Positions 9,501 to 17,801 are shown, counted from the stretch's first letter. The stretch is 64,000 nt of DNA from Dyadobacter sp. 3J3 (GCF_009801115.1 NZ_VTOL01000003.1:248001-312000), one strand, 5' to 3'. A program made the numbers and translations. The notes: a model not told the origin generated them from the sequence alone.

Positions 9501-10101
9501 TTCGGATGAATCCATTTTCACGGCCGGAGAAATAGCTGAATGGCGGGGGAAAATGTGGGGAATTACGCTGGCAGCCGAACAACAGGCCGAAGCAGCGGCG
9601 CATTTTATAGCTGGAGATATTTCTCAGCCTTACCAGGGTAGCGTTTCGATGAATATTCTAAAAATGGAAGGCTTGCATATGAGCAGTATTGGCATGACAG
9701 AAACTCCGGCAAATGATCCTGCTTATGAGGAAATTGTTTTTATAGATAAATCAAAAAGGTATTATAAAAAATGTATCGTTCATCAGGACAGACTTGTTGG
9801 AGCGATATTGATTGGGGACAAAAATGAATTTCTGGAATTCCGGGATTTGATTGCGAAGGGGACCGAACTCTCCGAAAAACGGATCCAATTACTTAGAACC
9901 AGCCAGCGTGTGGATCCTATGGAGGGAAAATTGGTTTGTTCTTGTAACAGTGTCGGTCAGGGAAATCTTGAAAAAGCAATCCTTGATGGATGTAATCATT
10001 TTGAAAAGCTTTGTCAGAAAACGGGTGCCGGGACGGGTTGTGGATCATGCAGACCGGAGGTTCGGGCGATTTTGGAACGGATAGAGATGGTGACGGTGTG
10101 A
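6559..10101 (+). CDS. nasC: Assimilatory nitrate reductase fused to FAD-reductase and BFD domains
   Basis: 1180-residue cytoplasmic molybdoenzyme reducing nitrate to nitrite. The N-terminus carries a 4Fe-4S motif (cysteines around 12-19 and Cys47), followed by the molybdopterin oxidoreductase core and a dinucleotide-binding domain to about residue 710. A second part starts with IVIGAGSAGLGF near 720, a NasB-like NAD(P)H/FAD pyridine nucleotide-disulfide reductase with a second GGGILGLE site near 870. The C-terminus is a BFD-type [2Fe-2S] domain (CSC near 1127, CGSC near 1161). In Bacillus and Klebsiella the electron-transfer subunit is separate (NasB/NasA); here it is one polypeptide, so electrons from NAD(P)H can pass internally. 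It follows the transporter by 23 bp. No signal peptide. Confidence 0.93.
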   Translation: MKTSSDTYKSTCCYCGVGCGVVVTKEANGRLSLEGDKEHPSSKGMLCSKGMNLHYTVMDQSDRLLYPQMRMNRSMPLQRVSWDEALDRTAAVFKTLIKKFGPDSVAFYVSGQCLTEEYYLVNKLIKGFIGSNNIDTNSRLCMSSAVVGYKLSLGEDCVPVCYDDIEEADVFYVTGANPAWCHPILWRRIEAHKAANPHVKIICVDPRRTDTARSSDLHLGIVPGTDIVLNNAIGRILIEKNYINNDFIENHTDGFSEFQQKVFERTIDEAAEICGVDAKDIYQAAEWIGESKGFLSLWTMGLNQSVIGVNKNLSLINLHLITGQIGSPGNGPFSLTGQPNAMGGRETGGLANILPAHRDVTNSAHREEMESFWNSPVKIAHKPGFTATEMFEALADDRLKAIWIINTNPLVSMPDINMAEKALKNARFVVVQDISNLADTVHFADVVLPAAAWLEKEGTMTNAERRITYLPKALEAPGEALPDAEIIWKFAQKMGFEEAFQYENTSQVYDEYVKITANTNVDVTGVNYDLLKKERSVQWPLSTESLSQTDEINPNSQIGTKRLFEDHIFYTANKRARIFGIADENTSEPTNEDFPLILTTGRIRDQWHTMTKTGRVTKLKQHIPQPFLQIHPKDAEARNITEEKLVVVKGRRGEVRVKAQLSEDVRQGLCFLPMHWGKILGSNLGRANNLTNALVDPRSKEPDFKFSAVEVSLYKKPFEKIIVIGAGSAGLGFINSYRALNQDDEIHVFSKEIYPFYNRVLLPDYISGEQTWEQLVKLREDQFADSNITVHKGISIVHIDRKNKVITDNSGNEHQYDKLILGMGSKAFMPKGVPELPGIFNMRSRLDADRLLPFVDNPDSHALIVGGGILGLELAASFRKMGVKVTVIQRSGRLMERQLDPLASELLYQDLVDRGIEIFFNAEVSTYYGSKKVEGILLKSGKKIDCQVVVLAIGTVPTIDLARNSGIDYKRGIIVNDYMQTSDESIFTAGEIAEWRGKMWGITLAAEQQAEAAAHFIAGDISQPYQGSVSMNILKMEGLHMSSIGMTETPANDPAYEEIVFIDKSKRYYKKCIVHQDRLVGAILIGDKNEFLEFRDLIAKGTELSEKRIQLLRTSQRVDPMEGKLVCSCNSVGQGNLEKAILDGCNHFEKLCQKTGAGTGCGSCRPEVRAILERIEMVTV

Positions 10102-10126
10102 TGAAATAAATCCGATGATCAACACC

Positions 10127-10204
10127 TAAATACGATGGATGCAACCAACCAAATACGATGGGAACAACCACCAAATACGATGGGCGTTGCCACCAAATAC
10201 GATG
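10127..10204 (+). repeat. Short direct repeats around AAATACGATGG
   Basis: Four copies of AAATACGATGG start at 10127, 10151, 10173 and 10194, with periods 24, 22 and 21 bases. The last two units also share GGCGTTGCC. They lie directly upstream of a palindromic pair of arms. Confidence 0.8.
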
Positions 10205-10224
10205 GGCGTTGCCCAACGCTAAAA

Positions 10225-10284
10225 TATAACGCCCTTTCAGGGCTAGGATGGCAGACACTCCACAGCCCTGAAAGGGCGCTATAT
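10225..10284. repeat. REP-like inverted repeat with CCCTTTCAGGG core
   Basis: ATATAACGCCCTTTCAGGGCT (arm about 10224-10244) faces AGCCCTGAAAGGGCGCTATAT (10264-10284) across roughly 20 bases. Each arm is itself palindromic. A related core, CCCTTTCAGGG, recurs at 60327-60337 with its inverse near 60561, so this is a dispersed family in the genome. Confidence 0.75.
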
Positions 10285-10367
10285 CTTAGGATGGGGCACC
10301 GCCCTATCAAACCGTAGAAAATCCGGAATAGAGCCCATACAATTATAAATAAATCATCAAAACGACC

Positions 10368-11828
10368 ATGCGCGATTATTACACCATAAAAATCAACCTC
10401 GCCGGAGGCATTGTATCGCCGGGATATCTCAAAGATATCCTAACGGCGGCATGGTCATCCGGCATTCGTAAAGTCCGGTTCGGAGCGCGTCAGCAATTGT
10501 TAATGATCGTTCATTATGAAGTCGTACGTTTTATTGAGAAAGATCTCCAAAAACTTAACATAAAGTACGAACTAAATACAGAGAAATTCCCGAATATCAT
10601 CAGCTCCTATTGTGGCGAAGAAGTTTTCAGAACGGGACAATGGCTGGGCAACAACGAATATCATTCAGTATTAGATAGTTTTGATTATCAGCCTGAGTTA
10701 AAAATCAATATTTCCGATTCAAACCAGAGCTTCACACCATTTTTTACAGGAAATCTAAATTTCATTTCCTCACCAGAACCACATTATTGGTATCTGTATA
10801 TCAGGTTAAAACAAAGTAATACCCTTTTTCGCTGGCCGGAATTGATCTATAGCAATGAAATTGGACGATTATCAAAAAATCTGGAAAACTACATGCTTCA
10901 TCAAACCTGCGAGAACGCTGAAAATCTATACGAAGCGGTAAAAAAGGAAACAACCTATATTTCAATTCCGGCCACACAAGAACTTGAATTACCATCATTT
11001 TCGCTTCCTTACTACGAAGGGTTCAACCGCTACGAATCAAGAACCTGGCTTGGTTTGTATCGTCGCGATGAATTATTTTCCGTTGAATTTTTGATCGACT
11101 TATGTTTATTATGTCTTAAAACCCGCGTTGGCGAAATATGTGTCACACCATGGAGATCGTTGATTATCAAAGGTATTGAAGACAATCACCGTACTTCATG
11201 GAGTAACATTCTTGGCAAACACAATATCAATGTTCGCCATGCCGCCAATGAATTAGCGTGGCAAACAGAAGACCACACAGAGGACGGAACACGGTTAAAA
11301 GATTTTCTCGTACGTTATATCGAAAAGAACGACACCCGCACTTTCGGGCTTTCGTTCGGGATACAAACTCGCGCAAAATCAGAAGTTTTTGGATCTATTT
11401 TAATCAGAAAAAGGCCATTTATTCAAATCGCACACCTTTCACTTTTCAGTGTTTACGATTTGTATTACACCGAAAATTTCAATCCTAACAATCGTAAACA
11501 TATCCTGTTTGAGAGAGCATTATTTAAAATTCATCTGCCTTGGCAAGTTGAGAAATTATGCCGTAAATTTAACAATCGCCGCTCTCTCGAAAACGCTGAG
11601 ACCTTTCACATCGAGGAAGAGCCCAAGGAAATGATTGCTCCGTTATCAACCGTACATCAATGTCCAAACTGCCTGACGATTTATCATCCCGAATACGGCG
11701 ACACGCTAAATAATGTTTCTCCAGGGACAACTTTTGACTCCTTACCAACACAATATTGCTGCGCTACCTGTGGTACCGAAAAAGCTGAACTTATTGAAAT
11801 TCAATTATCTGCTCCTGTTTTATTTTAA
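10368..11828 (+). CDS. Sulfite/nitrite-reductase-like protein with C-terminal rubredoxin domain
   Basis: 486 residues. The N-terminal segment (INLAGGIVSPGYLKDIL, VRFGARQQLLM) resembles the ferredoxin-like half-domain of nitrite/sulfite reductases, and TPWRSLIIKG near 265 resembles the CobG/SIR repeat. However, the paired CX5C and CX3C cysteines that hold 4Fe-4S and siroheme are not seen. The last 50 residues form a classical rubredoxin: CPNC near 432, IYHPEYGD, PGTTF, then a CATCG element near 465. It is therefore probably an electron-transfer or assembly partner for nitrate/nitrite reduction rather than a catalytic reductase. It sits 267 bp after the nitrate reductase and 11 bp before the associated protein. 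Domain calls are firm at the C-terminus, moderate at the N-terminus. Confidence 0.75.
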   Translation: MRDYYTIKINLAGGIVSPGYLKDILTAAWSSGIRKVRFGARQQLLMIVHYEVVRFIEKDLQKLNIKYELNTEKFPNIISSYCGEEVFRTGQWLGNNEYHSVLDSFDYQPELKINISDSNQSFTPFFTGNLNFISSPEPHYWYLYIRLKQSNTLFRWPELIYSNEIGRLSKNLENYMLHQTCENAENLYEAVKKETTYISIPATQELELPSFSLPYYEGFNRYESRTWLGLYRRDELFSVEFLIDLCLLCLKTRVGEICVTPWRSLIIKGIEDNHRTSWSNILGKHNINVRHAANELAWQTEDHTEDGTRLKDFLVRYIEKNDTRTFGLSFGIQTRAKSEVFGSILIRKRPFIQIAHLSLFSVYDLYYTENFNPNNRKHILFERALFKIHLPWQVEKLCRKFNNRRSLENAETFHIEEEPKEMIAPLSTVHQCPNCLTIYHPEYGDTLNNVSPGTTFDSLPTQYCCATCGTEKAELIEIQLSAPVLF

Positions 11829-11839
11829 ATTTTTCGAAA

Positions 11840-12313
11840 ATGAAAATTGAAACCATCGCGCCTATTTTCTTTGATTTTGAAAATGATTTTGTTGAATCAC
11901 TTCGCTGCATTCCGATGATCGTGCGCTACAAACTGGATAGCTGCGGAATTAAATTGAAGTTGCCGGAATGGGTGAAGATCAGCGGAGAGGAAAAAACACA
12001 GCTGGCTTATTTACCTTGTTACCTGGATTCAGAAATCGATTGCTATGCAGAATTTGTAAAAAAACTGGTATGGAAATATGCCAGTCATGAAGCAAGCCTT
12101 TTGGCTTCGGTCGAAGACTGCTGGAATAATCTTCATGAAGTACCGGAAGAAGTTCAGGCAAAAGCAGTGGAATGGAATTGTCCCGCTTTGAAACAAAAAC
12201 AATGGATCGAACTTGAAATTCTTCAACGTTTCGCTCTGGTAAAATTAAGCAGATCCGGACATGAAGGAAAAAATTTCCCGAGTGCAATGCAGGAATTTGG
12301 ACTAATGCGCTAA
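11840..12313 (+). CDS. Nitrate reductase associated protein
   Basis: 157-residue soluble protein matching the small family known only as nitrate reductase associated protein (Nitr_red_assoc), recognised from the N-terminal FFDFENDFVESLRCIPM pattern, the VRYKLDSCGIKL segment and the WNCP region. Biochemical role is not established; the family co-occurs with assimilatory nitrate reductases. It follows the rubredoxin-tailed protein by only 11 bp, so the two are probably co-transcribed. Confidence 0.85.
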   Translation: MKIETIAPIFFDFENDFVESLRCIPMIVRYKLDSCGIKLKLPEWVKISGEEKTQLAYLPCYLDSEIDCYAEFVKKLVWKYASHEASLLASVEDCWNNLHEVPEEVQAKAVEWNCPALKQKQWIELEILQRFALVKLSRSGHEGKNFPSAMQEFGLMR

Positions 12314-12402
12314 CCCCTACGCGGGCCGCCCGATTTGCAATCGGGGTTGAATGGTATAGCGTTTGTAACGCGTTTGCAAAAAATTGATAAGCACCAATCA
12401 CC

Positions 12403-12990
12403 TCACTCCTCAACTTCCTTTTTCTCCATCAAAACAGAAGTGATACGGTTCAATTCATCAACTTTATAAGCAAAATCGCCTTTCAGCATATCCCTAACTG
12501 CTTTCAATTGCTCCATGGCCGTTTCGAGATTATCCGGCAAGGCCTCAGTTAAAACTTCTTTAAGCCGTTTCGCCAACGTTGGCGACATCCCATTGGTTGA
12601 AATCGCAACTTTTAAATTACCCTTTCTAACCACGGATGAAAGATAAAAATCGCAAAGTGGAGGCGTATCAGCGACGTTGCAAAGCATATGTCTTGCACGA
12701 GCAACAGATTTGATCCGTTTATTTTCTTCTTTATCGTTCGTTGCGACAATGACCAGATCTTTTTCCGTTAAATCCCCATCTTCGAATATTCTTTCGATTA
12801 AATTAATTCGATGATTATTGGTAGCAATCTCACGAATTTCCTGTCTTATTTCGGGAGAAACCAATGTAACTGTTGCTTCGGGAGAATTATCCAAAACCGC
12901 AGTAATTTTTTCCAAACCAACATAACCTCCACCAACAATAAGTGTGTGGAGATTTTCAAGTTTCAGGAATATGGGAAATAAGTTATTCAA
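12403..12990 (-). CDS. Precorrin-2 dehydrogenase / sirohydrochlorin ferrochelatase (CysG N-terminal/Met8-like)
   Basis: 195 residues. The N-terminal Rossmann fold (FLKLENLHTLIVGGGYVGLEK) binds NAD+, and the following ATND, CNVADTPPLCDFYLSSVV and ISTNGMSPTLAKRLKE segments are diagnostic of siroheme synthases. It oxidises precorrin-2 to sirohydrochlorin and probably inserts iron, completing the pathway begun by SUMT at 2807-3565. It is shorter than CysG because the methyltransferase half is separate. It converges on the nitrate genes, so it is transcribed independently of them. Confidence 0.92.
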   Translation of the reverse strand: MNNLFPIFLKLENLHTLIVGGGYVGLEKITAVLDNSPEATVTLVSPEIRQEIREIATNNHRINLIERIFEDGDLTEKDLVIVATNDKEENKRIKSVARARHMLCNVADTPPLCDFYLSSVVRKGNLKVAISTNGMSPTLAKRLKEVLTEALPDNLETAMEQLKAVRDMLKGDFAYKVDELNRITSVLMEKKEVEE

Positions 12991-13019
12991 AGTAAAGGTA
13001 TTTGATTTGTACTAAAAAG

Positions 13020-13125
13020 GTTACACAGAGTATCACAGAGTTAAAAAAGAGGGACACAGAGATTTTTATTTGTTGAAAGTAAACTCTGTGTCCCTCTTAA
13101 AACCTCTGTGAAACTCTATGTAACC
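13020..13125. repeat. Imperfect inverted repeat built from ACACAGAG / CTCTGTGT
   Basis: GGTTACACAGAGTATCACAG (from 13019) is mirrored by CTCTGTGAAACTCTATGTAACC (ending near 13124), and an inner AGAGGGACACAGAG is mirrored by CTCTGTGTCCCTCT. The RNA would fold into a long cruciform-like hairpin between the siroheme gene and the ABC-F gene. It looks like a dispersed intergenic repeat, not a terminator. Confidence 0.75.
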
Positions 13126-13225
13126 AACAACACAAATTTACAAGATTAATGTCATATTTCGGATTAACTATTTGATTTTATAACTATTCCAACAAAGTGC
13201 ATTTTTACAATCTCTATCTTATCCG

Positions 13226-13233
13226 TACCTTTG
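13226..13233 (+). promoter_or_regulatory. -7 box TACCTTTG directly before the ABC-F start
   Basis: TACCTTTG matches the Bacteroidota TAnnTTTG box and ends only 4 bases before the ATG at 13238. If used, the transcript would have almost no 5' leader. No clear -33 TTG at the standard distance. Confidence 0.45.
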
Positions 13234-13237
13234 CGGC

Positions 13238-15187
13238 ATGATCGCGATTACGAACCTTAGTTATTATCTTGGCGACCGCGCACTTTACGATAGCGCGTCG
13301 CTTCATATCAAGCCAAAAATGAAAATTGGCCTTATCGGTTTAAACGGAACGGGGAAGTCTACCCTGCTTCGGATGATCGATGGGGAATATCAGCCGGACG
13401 AAGGACGTATCTCTAAATCAGGAGATTGCACGATTGGCTTCCTGAACCAGGATTTGCTTTCATACCAAAGCGATGAATCTATTTTGGCTGTTGCCATGCA
13501 GGCATTTGAACGCCAAAATCAACTTCAGGTGCAGATTGATAAAATCCTGCATGAAATGGAGCATAACTATCGTGACGAACTCGTGGACAAACTTGCAAAA
13601 GTTCAGGACGAATTTGATGCATTGGACGGTTATACAATTCAATCCAAAGCAGAAGCAATTCTTGAAGGACTTGGTTTTGTGACTGATGATTTGCACAGAC
13701 CGTTAAGATTGTTCTCCGGGGGATGGAGAATGCGGGTGATGCTGGCAAAATTGCTTTTGCAAAAACCGTCTCTTTTGATGCTCGATGAACCTACCAACCA
13801 TTTGGACTTACCGTCTATTCAGTGGGTGGAAAAATATGTTCAGAGTTATGAAGGTGCTGTGATCGTGGTTTCTCACGATAGAGCATTTCTTGATAATACG
13901 GTTGATACGATTGTGGAAGTTTCAGGAGGAAAATTAAATCTTTACTCCGGGAATTATTCCTATTATATGGAAGAAAAAGCACTGCGTAATGATATCCAAC
14001 GCGGAGCTTTTGAAAACCAGCAGGCAAAAATCAAACAAACAGAACGTTTTATCGAACGTTTTAAAGCCAAAGCAACCAAATCCAAACAGGTCCAAAGTCG
14101 TGTTAAAGCGCTTGACAAAATGGAAGTTGTAGATCAGGTAATTGACGAAAACGCAAAAGTTCATTTCCGTTTCCAGTTTACAACACAGCCTGGACGTCAC
14201 GTTTTCCAATTAGAAGATGCGTCGAAGGCTTATGGAGATAAAGTGATTCTGAGTCATACCAATATTACCATGGAACGTGGTGATAAAATTGCTTTGATTG
14301 GTGCCAACGGACGTGGTAAATCTACGGCTCTACGGGTTGTGGCGGGCACTGAACCGATTGAAGGAAAAAGAAGATTAGGCCATAATGTGATGTTTACGTT
14401 CTATGCACAGCATCAGCTAGAATCTTTGAATGTTAACCACAATCTTTTGGAAGAACTTAAATACGCGAATTCCACCAAAACAGAAACGGAATTACGTACG
14501 GTTTTGGGATGTTTCCTTTTCTCGGGAGACGATGTATTCAAAAAGATCAAGGTACTTTCCGGAGGTGAAAAATCCCGTGTAGCGTTAGCCAAAGTTTTGC
14601 TTTCACAAGCCAATTTCCTGTTACTCGATGAGCCTACAAACCATTTGGACATGCAATCAGTGAACATTCTGATCCAGGCTTTGCAGCAATACGAGGGAAG
14701 TTACATCGTAGTTTCTCACGACAGGTATTTCGTTGAATCGATTGCAAATAAAATCTGGTATATCGAAGATCATCAGATTAAGGAATATCCAGGAACATAT
14801 GTAGAATATGAAAGATGGATCGAAGAGCGTGGATTGCAATCAGCTGTGAGTGAAAAAGCGACAGTTAGCAGTGCGCCGCCACAAGTAAAAAGCAATCAGG
14901 CGGTTAATGGAAATACGCAGAAACCGAATAACAATAAATCAACTTCTCCTGAAGATTTGCAAAAGTTAAAAAAGGCGAAGAAACAGGTTGAAGAGCTGGA
15001 AGCTACGATTAGCAACCTTGAAACTAAAAAGTCTGAAACTGAAACAAAATTGGCTCAGCCTTCGATTTATAATGATTCAGCTAAGCTGGCAGAATTGAAC
15101 AAATTTTACGCTGACGTCAAGAAAAAACTTGATGAAGCAACTGAATTATGGGAAAATGCTATGATGGAAGTTGAAGAGTTAGGGTAG
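13238..15187 (+). CDS. ABC-F family ATPase (Uup/YdiF-like)
   Basis: 649-residue soluble protein with two ABC ATPase domains in tandem and no membrane segments. Domain 1 has GLNGTGKST, LFSGGWRMR and LDEPTNHLD; domain 2 has GANGRGKST, LSGGEKSR and LDEPTNHLD. A charged linker lies between them, and residues about 545-645 form a Lys/Glu-rich coiled coil (PEDLQKLKKAKKQVEELE). Such proteins act on ribosomes, either as translation factors or in antibiotic protection; with a Uup-like C-terminal coiled coil a general ribosome-associated role is more likely. Followed by a clear terminator. Confidence 0.92.
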   Translation: MIAITNLSYYLGDRALYDSASLHIKPKMKIGLIGLNGTGKSTLLRMIDGEYQPDEGRISKSGDCTIGFLNQDLLSYQSDESILAVAMQAFERQNQLQVQIDKILHEMEHNYRDELVDKLAKVQDEFDALDGYTIQSKAEAILEGLGFVTDDLHRPLRLFSGGWRMRVMLAKLLLQKPSLLMLDEPTNHLDLPSIQWVEKYVQSYEGAVIVVSHDRAFLDNTVDTIVEVSGGKLNLYSGNYSYYMEEKALRNDIQRGAFENQQAKIKQTERFIERFKAKATKSKQVQSRVKALDKMEVVDQVIDENAKVHFRFQFTTQPGRHVFQLEDASKAYGDKVILSHTNITMERGDKIALIGANGRGKSTALRVVAGTEPIEGKRRLGHNVMFTFYAQHQLESLNVNHNLLEELKYANSTKTETELRTVLGCFLFSGDDVFKKIKVLSGGEKSRVALAKVLLSQANFLLLDEPTNHLDMQSVNILIQALQQYEGSYIVVSHDRYFVESIANKIWYIEDHQIKEYPGTYVEYERWIEERGLQSAVSEKATVSSAPPQVKSNQAVNGNTQKPNNNKSTSPEDLQKLKKAKKQVEELEATISNLETKKSETETKLAQPSIYNDSAKLAELNKFYADVKKKLDEATELWENAMMEVEELG

Positions 15188-15210
15188 TAGATTTTGGTTG
15201 GATAAATAAA

Positions 15211-15250
15211 AAAGGTCATTTTAGCTTACCGCGAAAATGACCTTTTTTAT
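15211..15250 (+). terminator. Intrinsic terminator after the ABC-F gene
   Basis: AAGGTCATTTT and AAAATGACCTT form a stem around a short loop, followed by a T-rich tract. The flanking A-tract means it can also terminate the convergent Uma2 gene. Confidence 0.85.
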
Positions 15251-15251
15251 T

Positions 15252-15839
15252 TTAGACTGACTTCAACAAATCTTCTGTCTGGGCATAAATATCTTCCATA
15301 GCAATTGTAAGGTTAACGCTAGCCAACTCCAACTGATCCGACAATTGATATGCTTCGGAAGCCAACACCCAAAGTCCTTCTTCATTTTTACGAAAAACTT
15401 CGGCCGCAAGAGAGCGGGAATTTATTAAAACATATTCTCGCAAAGAAGTTATGCTCCGATAAAAATGAAATTTCTGTCCGCGATCATAAGCTTCGGTACT
15501 TTCTGAAAGCACTTCAATAATCACCGTGGGATTTAGTATCGTGTCCTTTTTATCATCCAGGTATTGATTCTTTTCACAAACGATCAGTAAATCCGGATAA
15601 GTGTAAAGTCCTGTTTCGGGAATATGAATGCGTTGGTCGCTGGAAAATGTCCTGCACGACTTACCTTTAAAAAATCCTCCGATTTCAATTGAAAGATTCT
15701 CAACAATCCGGTTATGGTTATGACCAGCGCCGGCCATCGCAAAAATCTCGCCCTTATAGTATTCACTTTTATAATCGGCGCCACGTTCTATATCCAGATA
15801 TTCCGCTTCTGAATAATATTTTTGAGGTTGTGCAGTCAT
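15252..15839 (-). CDS. Uma2 family (DUF820) PD-(D/E)XK nuclease-like protein
   Basis: 195 residues matching the Uma2/DUF820 fold: YSEAEYLDIER at the N-terminus, AGAGHNHNRIVENLS, then YPDLLIVCE, VIIEVLSEST, and QKFHFYRS, which together supply the acidic residues and lysine of a restriction-endonuclease-like active site. The biological role of the family is unknown. A candidate TATTTTTG box lies on the minus strand at 15858-15865. Single gene, convergent with the ABC-F gene. Confidence 0.87.
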   Translation of the reverse strand: MTAQPQKYYSEAEYLDIERGADYKSEYYKGEIFAMAGAGHNHNRIVENLSIEIGGFFKGKSCRTFSSDQRIHIPETGLYTYPDLLIVCEKNQYLDDKKDTILNPTVIIEVLSESTEAYDRGQKFHFYRSITSLREYVLINSRSLAAEVFRKNEEGLWVLASEAYQLSDQLELASVNLTIAMEDIYAQTEDLLKSV

Positions 15840-15943
15840 ATTGTTTCGGTTCTACAACAAAAATAGTTAATTATGTTAAAAAACATCGTCGTCATTCATA
15901 CGTTGTCTTTGTCTGATCGTTACATTTTTGTCCAAAATAATTT

Positions 15944-17224
15944 ATGCGCTATATTCTTTTTACCCTTCTCAGTTTAAGTTTTTTTTCTGCAAATGCACAA
16001 TTTCCTGATATGCGCCTGGAAGATTTTATCTATAATGATGATATCAAAACGGTGTTGTTATATCCAGGCATCGCAGATAAAGAAAATCCAACCAGGCTGG
16101 TTGCGCCTCCAATCATTCCCATTCAAAGCACTTTTCCGCTTGTTCTGGAATTTGACGACATGACGACTAATATGACGGGACTACGGGCGAAAATCTTTTC
16201 CTGTAATGCAGACTGGACAAAGTCGAATCTGAATGATATTGAATTCACTTATGAATATAACGATTACCCTATCACAACCTACGAGCAATCATTTAGCACA
16301 AAGGTGCCATATACCCATTACAGATTTGAAGTACCAAAATTGAAATTGTCTGGAAATTATGTTTTAATGGTATATACCGACAGAGGAAAAAAAACGCTTC
16401 TGACCAGGAAATTTATGATATATGATACGAAGGTTGGCATTACAGCGCAAGCAAAATTTTCGCAGGGAATTCAGCAACAATTTACGGATCAGCAGATTGA
16501 TTTCAGTATCAGTTACAAAGGATATAACCTGATTTCTCCTCAGCAGGATCTCAAAGTATTTATCCGAAAAAATTTCCGTTGGGATCAGGCCAAAACCAAT
16601 TTTAAGCCAACGAACGTCCAGCCTTTTGACCAGCTTTTGGAATACACTTTTTTCAATCTGGAAAATACATTTCCGGGCGGGAATGAATTCCGCTATTTTG
16701 ACAGCCGCACTTTATCCGGTCGTGGTTATGGTGTGTATGAAATTGATCGTGCATCCGACCAGACAAGTCTGGTACTTACGCCGGACAAATCCCGCTCAGA
16801 TAATGGTTATTTACAGATCGAAGACTTGAACGGTCAATATATTATTGATCAAAAAGAATCCGGCCGCGGAAGTGTTGAAGCTGACTATACACCTGTCCTT
16901 TTCACTTTAAAAGTTACCGAAGATCCTGACGCAACCTTCTATGTGAATGGTGCGTACAATCTATGGCAGCTCAATGACCACAATAAAATGGAATACAATA
17001 CCGATGCAAAAGCCTATCAGTGCCAGATGGTGATCAAACAAGGTGTTATCAATTACGACTATACAACGGTGAGAGTTGGCCAAAAACCGGATGAGGGAAA
17101 TATTGAAGGAAATTATGCTGTAACAGAAAATGATTATGACATTCTTATTTACCACCGCCCGCCAGCCGGACGTTCGGATTTGTTGGTTGGTTATAAAACG
17201 ATTGAGTGGAACAGAAGACGATAA
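15944..17224 (+). CDS. DUF5103 secreted/surface protein
   Basis: 426 residues with an N-terminal signal peptide ending at ANAQ (about residue 19). The mature part begins PDMRLEDFIYNDDIKTVLLYPG, followed by beta-rich sequence, and matches the DUF5103 family, which is widespread in Bacteroidota. The C-terminal third (ATFYVNGAYNLWQLND) resembles an immunoglobulin/glycogen-binding-like beta sandwich. Function unknown; likely periplasmic or outer-membrane associated. Confidence 0.85.
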   Translation: MRYILFTLLSLSFFSANAQFPDMRLEDFIYNDDIKTVLLYPGIADKENPTRLVAPPIIPIQSTFPLVLEFDDMTTNMTGLRAKIFSCNADWTKSNLNDIEFTYEYNDYPITTYEQSFSTKVPYTHYRFEVPKLKLSGNYVLMVYTDRGKKTLLTRKFMIYDTKVGITAQAKFSQGIQQQFTDQQIDFSISYKGYNLISPQQDLKVFIRKNFRWDQAKTNFKPTNVQPFDQLLEYTFFNLENTFPGGNEFRYFDSRTLSGRGYGVYEIDRASDQTSLVLTPDKSRSDNGYLQIEDLNGQYIIDQKESGRGSVEADYTPVLFTLKVTEDPDATFYVNGAYNLWQLNDHNKMEYNTDAKAYQCQMVIKQGVINYDYTTVRVGQKPDEGNIEGNYAVTENDYDILIYHRPPAGRSDLLVGYKTIEWNRRR

Positions 17225-17309
17225 TAATTTATTTTTCTTAAAATGATCTAATTTTTTAATAGATTAGTATATTATGATATAAAGGACACCTATCCATAAA
17301 TCACCCCTT

Positions 17310-17705
17310 ATGAAAGCAAACGCCCCGGCTTGGGATTTAACACCGAACTTATATCTGACAAGTGACGAAACTGAAATTATTGATTGCCTGGTCGACCATC
17401 ATGAAATGCCTGTAAAATTTGAAGAGGACCAGGTAATATCATTCTTTAATGCGACAGATCTGTTTCTTGTGCTCTATTTTTCAAAAAAAGAAGACCGGGG
17501 ATTTCAAATGTATGTAGTGAGGGATTTTTCGGTTCACGTGGATGACATGATTCTGCTTCACCAGCTTTTTGACAGATTAATTATAGATGGACTTAGCGTT
17601 GGAGTATTACAAAAAGCGCAGTTCCAGATTGATAATATTATTTATATGGCGGATACTTTTCGGGCCATGATCCATAAAGACTTAGCGAATCAGGTTGAAG
17701 ATTAA
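17310..17705 (+). CDS. Hypothetical 131-residue protein
   Basis: I do not recognise this protein. It is acidic, soluble, without a signal peptide or membrane segment, and reads as a compact alternating helix/strand domain (VISFFNATDLFLVLYFSKKEDRG, then a helical DDMILLHQLFDRLIIDGLS stretch). It stands alone 85 bp after the DUF5103 gene and is followed by a strong terminator. Codon use resembles the neighbours, so it is likely a real gene. Confidence 0.65.
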   Translation: MKANAPAWDLTPNLYLTSDETEIIDCLVDHHEMPVKFEEDQVISFFNATDLFLVLYFSKKEDRGFQMYVVRDFSVHVDDMILLHQLFDRLIIDGLSVGVLQKAQFQIDNIIYMADTFRAMIHKDLANQVED

Positions 17706-17732
17706 CAGTATTATTTCACCTAAAAAGCACAA

Positions 17733-17770
17733 AAAAAGAAGTCAACTTTTCTGGTTGACTTCTTTTTTTC
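17733..17770. terminator. Bidirectional intrinsic terminator
   Basis: AAGAAGTCAAC and GTTGACTTCTT form an 11-bp stem with A-tract on one side and T-tract on the other. It serves the hypothetical gene and the convergent ychF. Confidence 0.88.
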
Positions 17771-17801
17771 AAAACCCTGGTCGGATTTAATAATTTATCA
17801 C

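Noticed and set aside
9917-10310. Several frames through the AAATACGATGG repeats
   Set aside because: They follow the repeats and the palindrome, with no recognisable protein.
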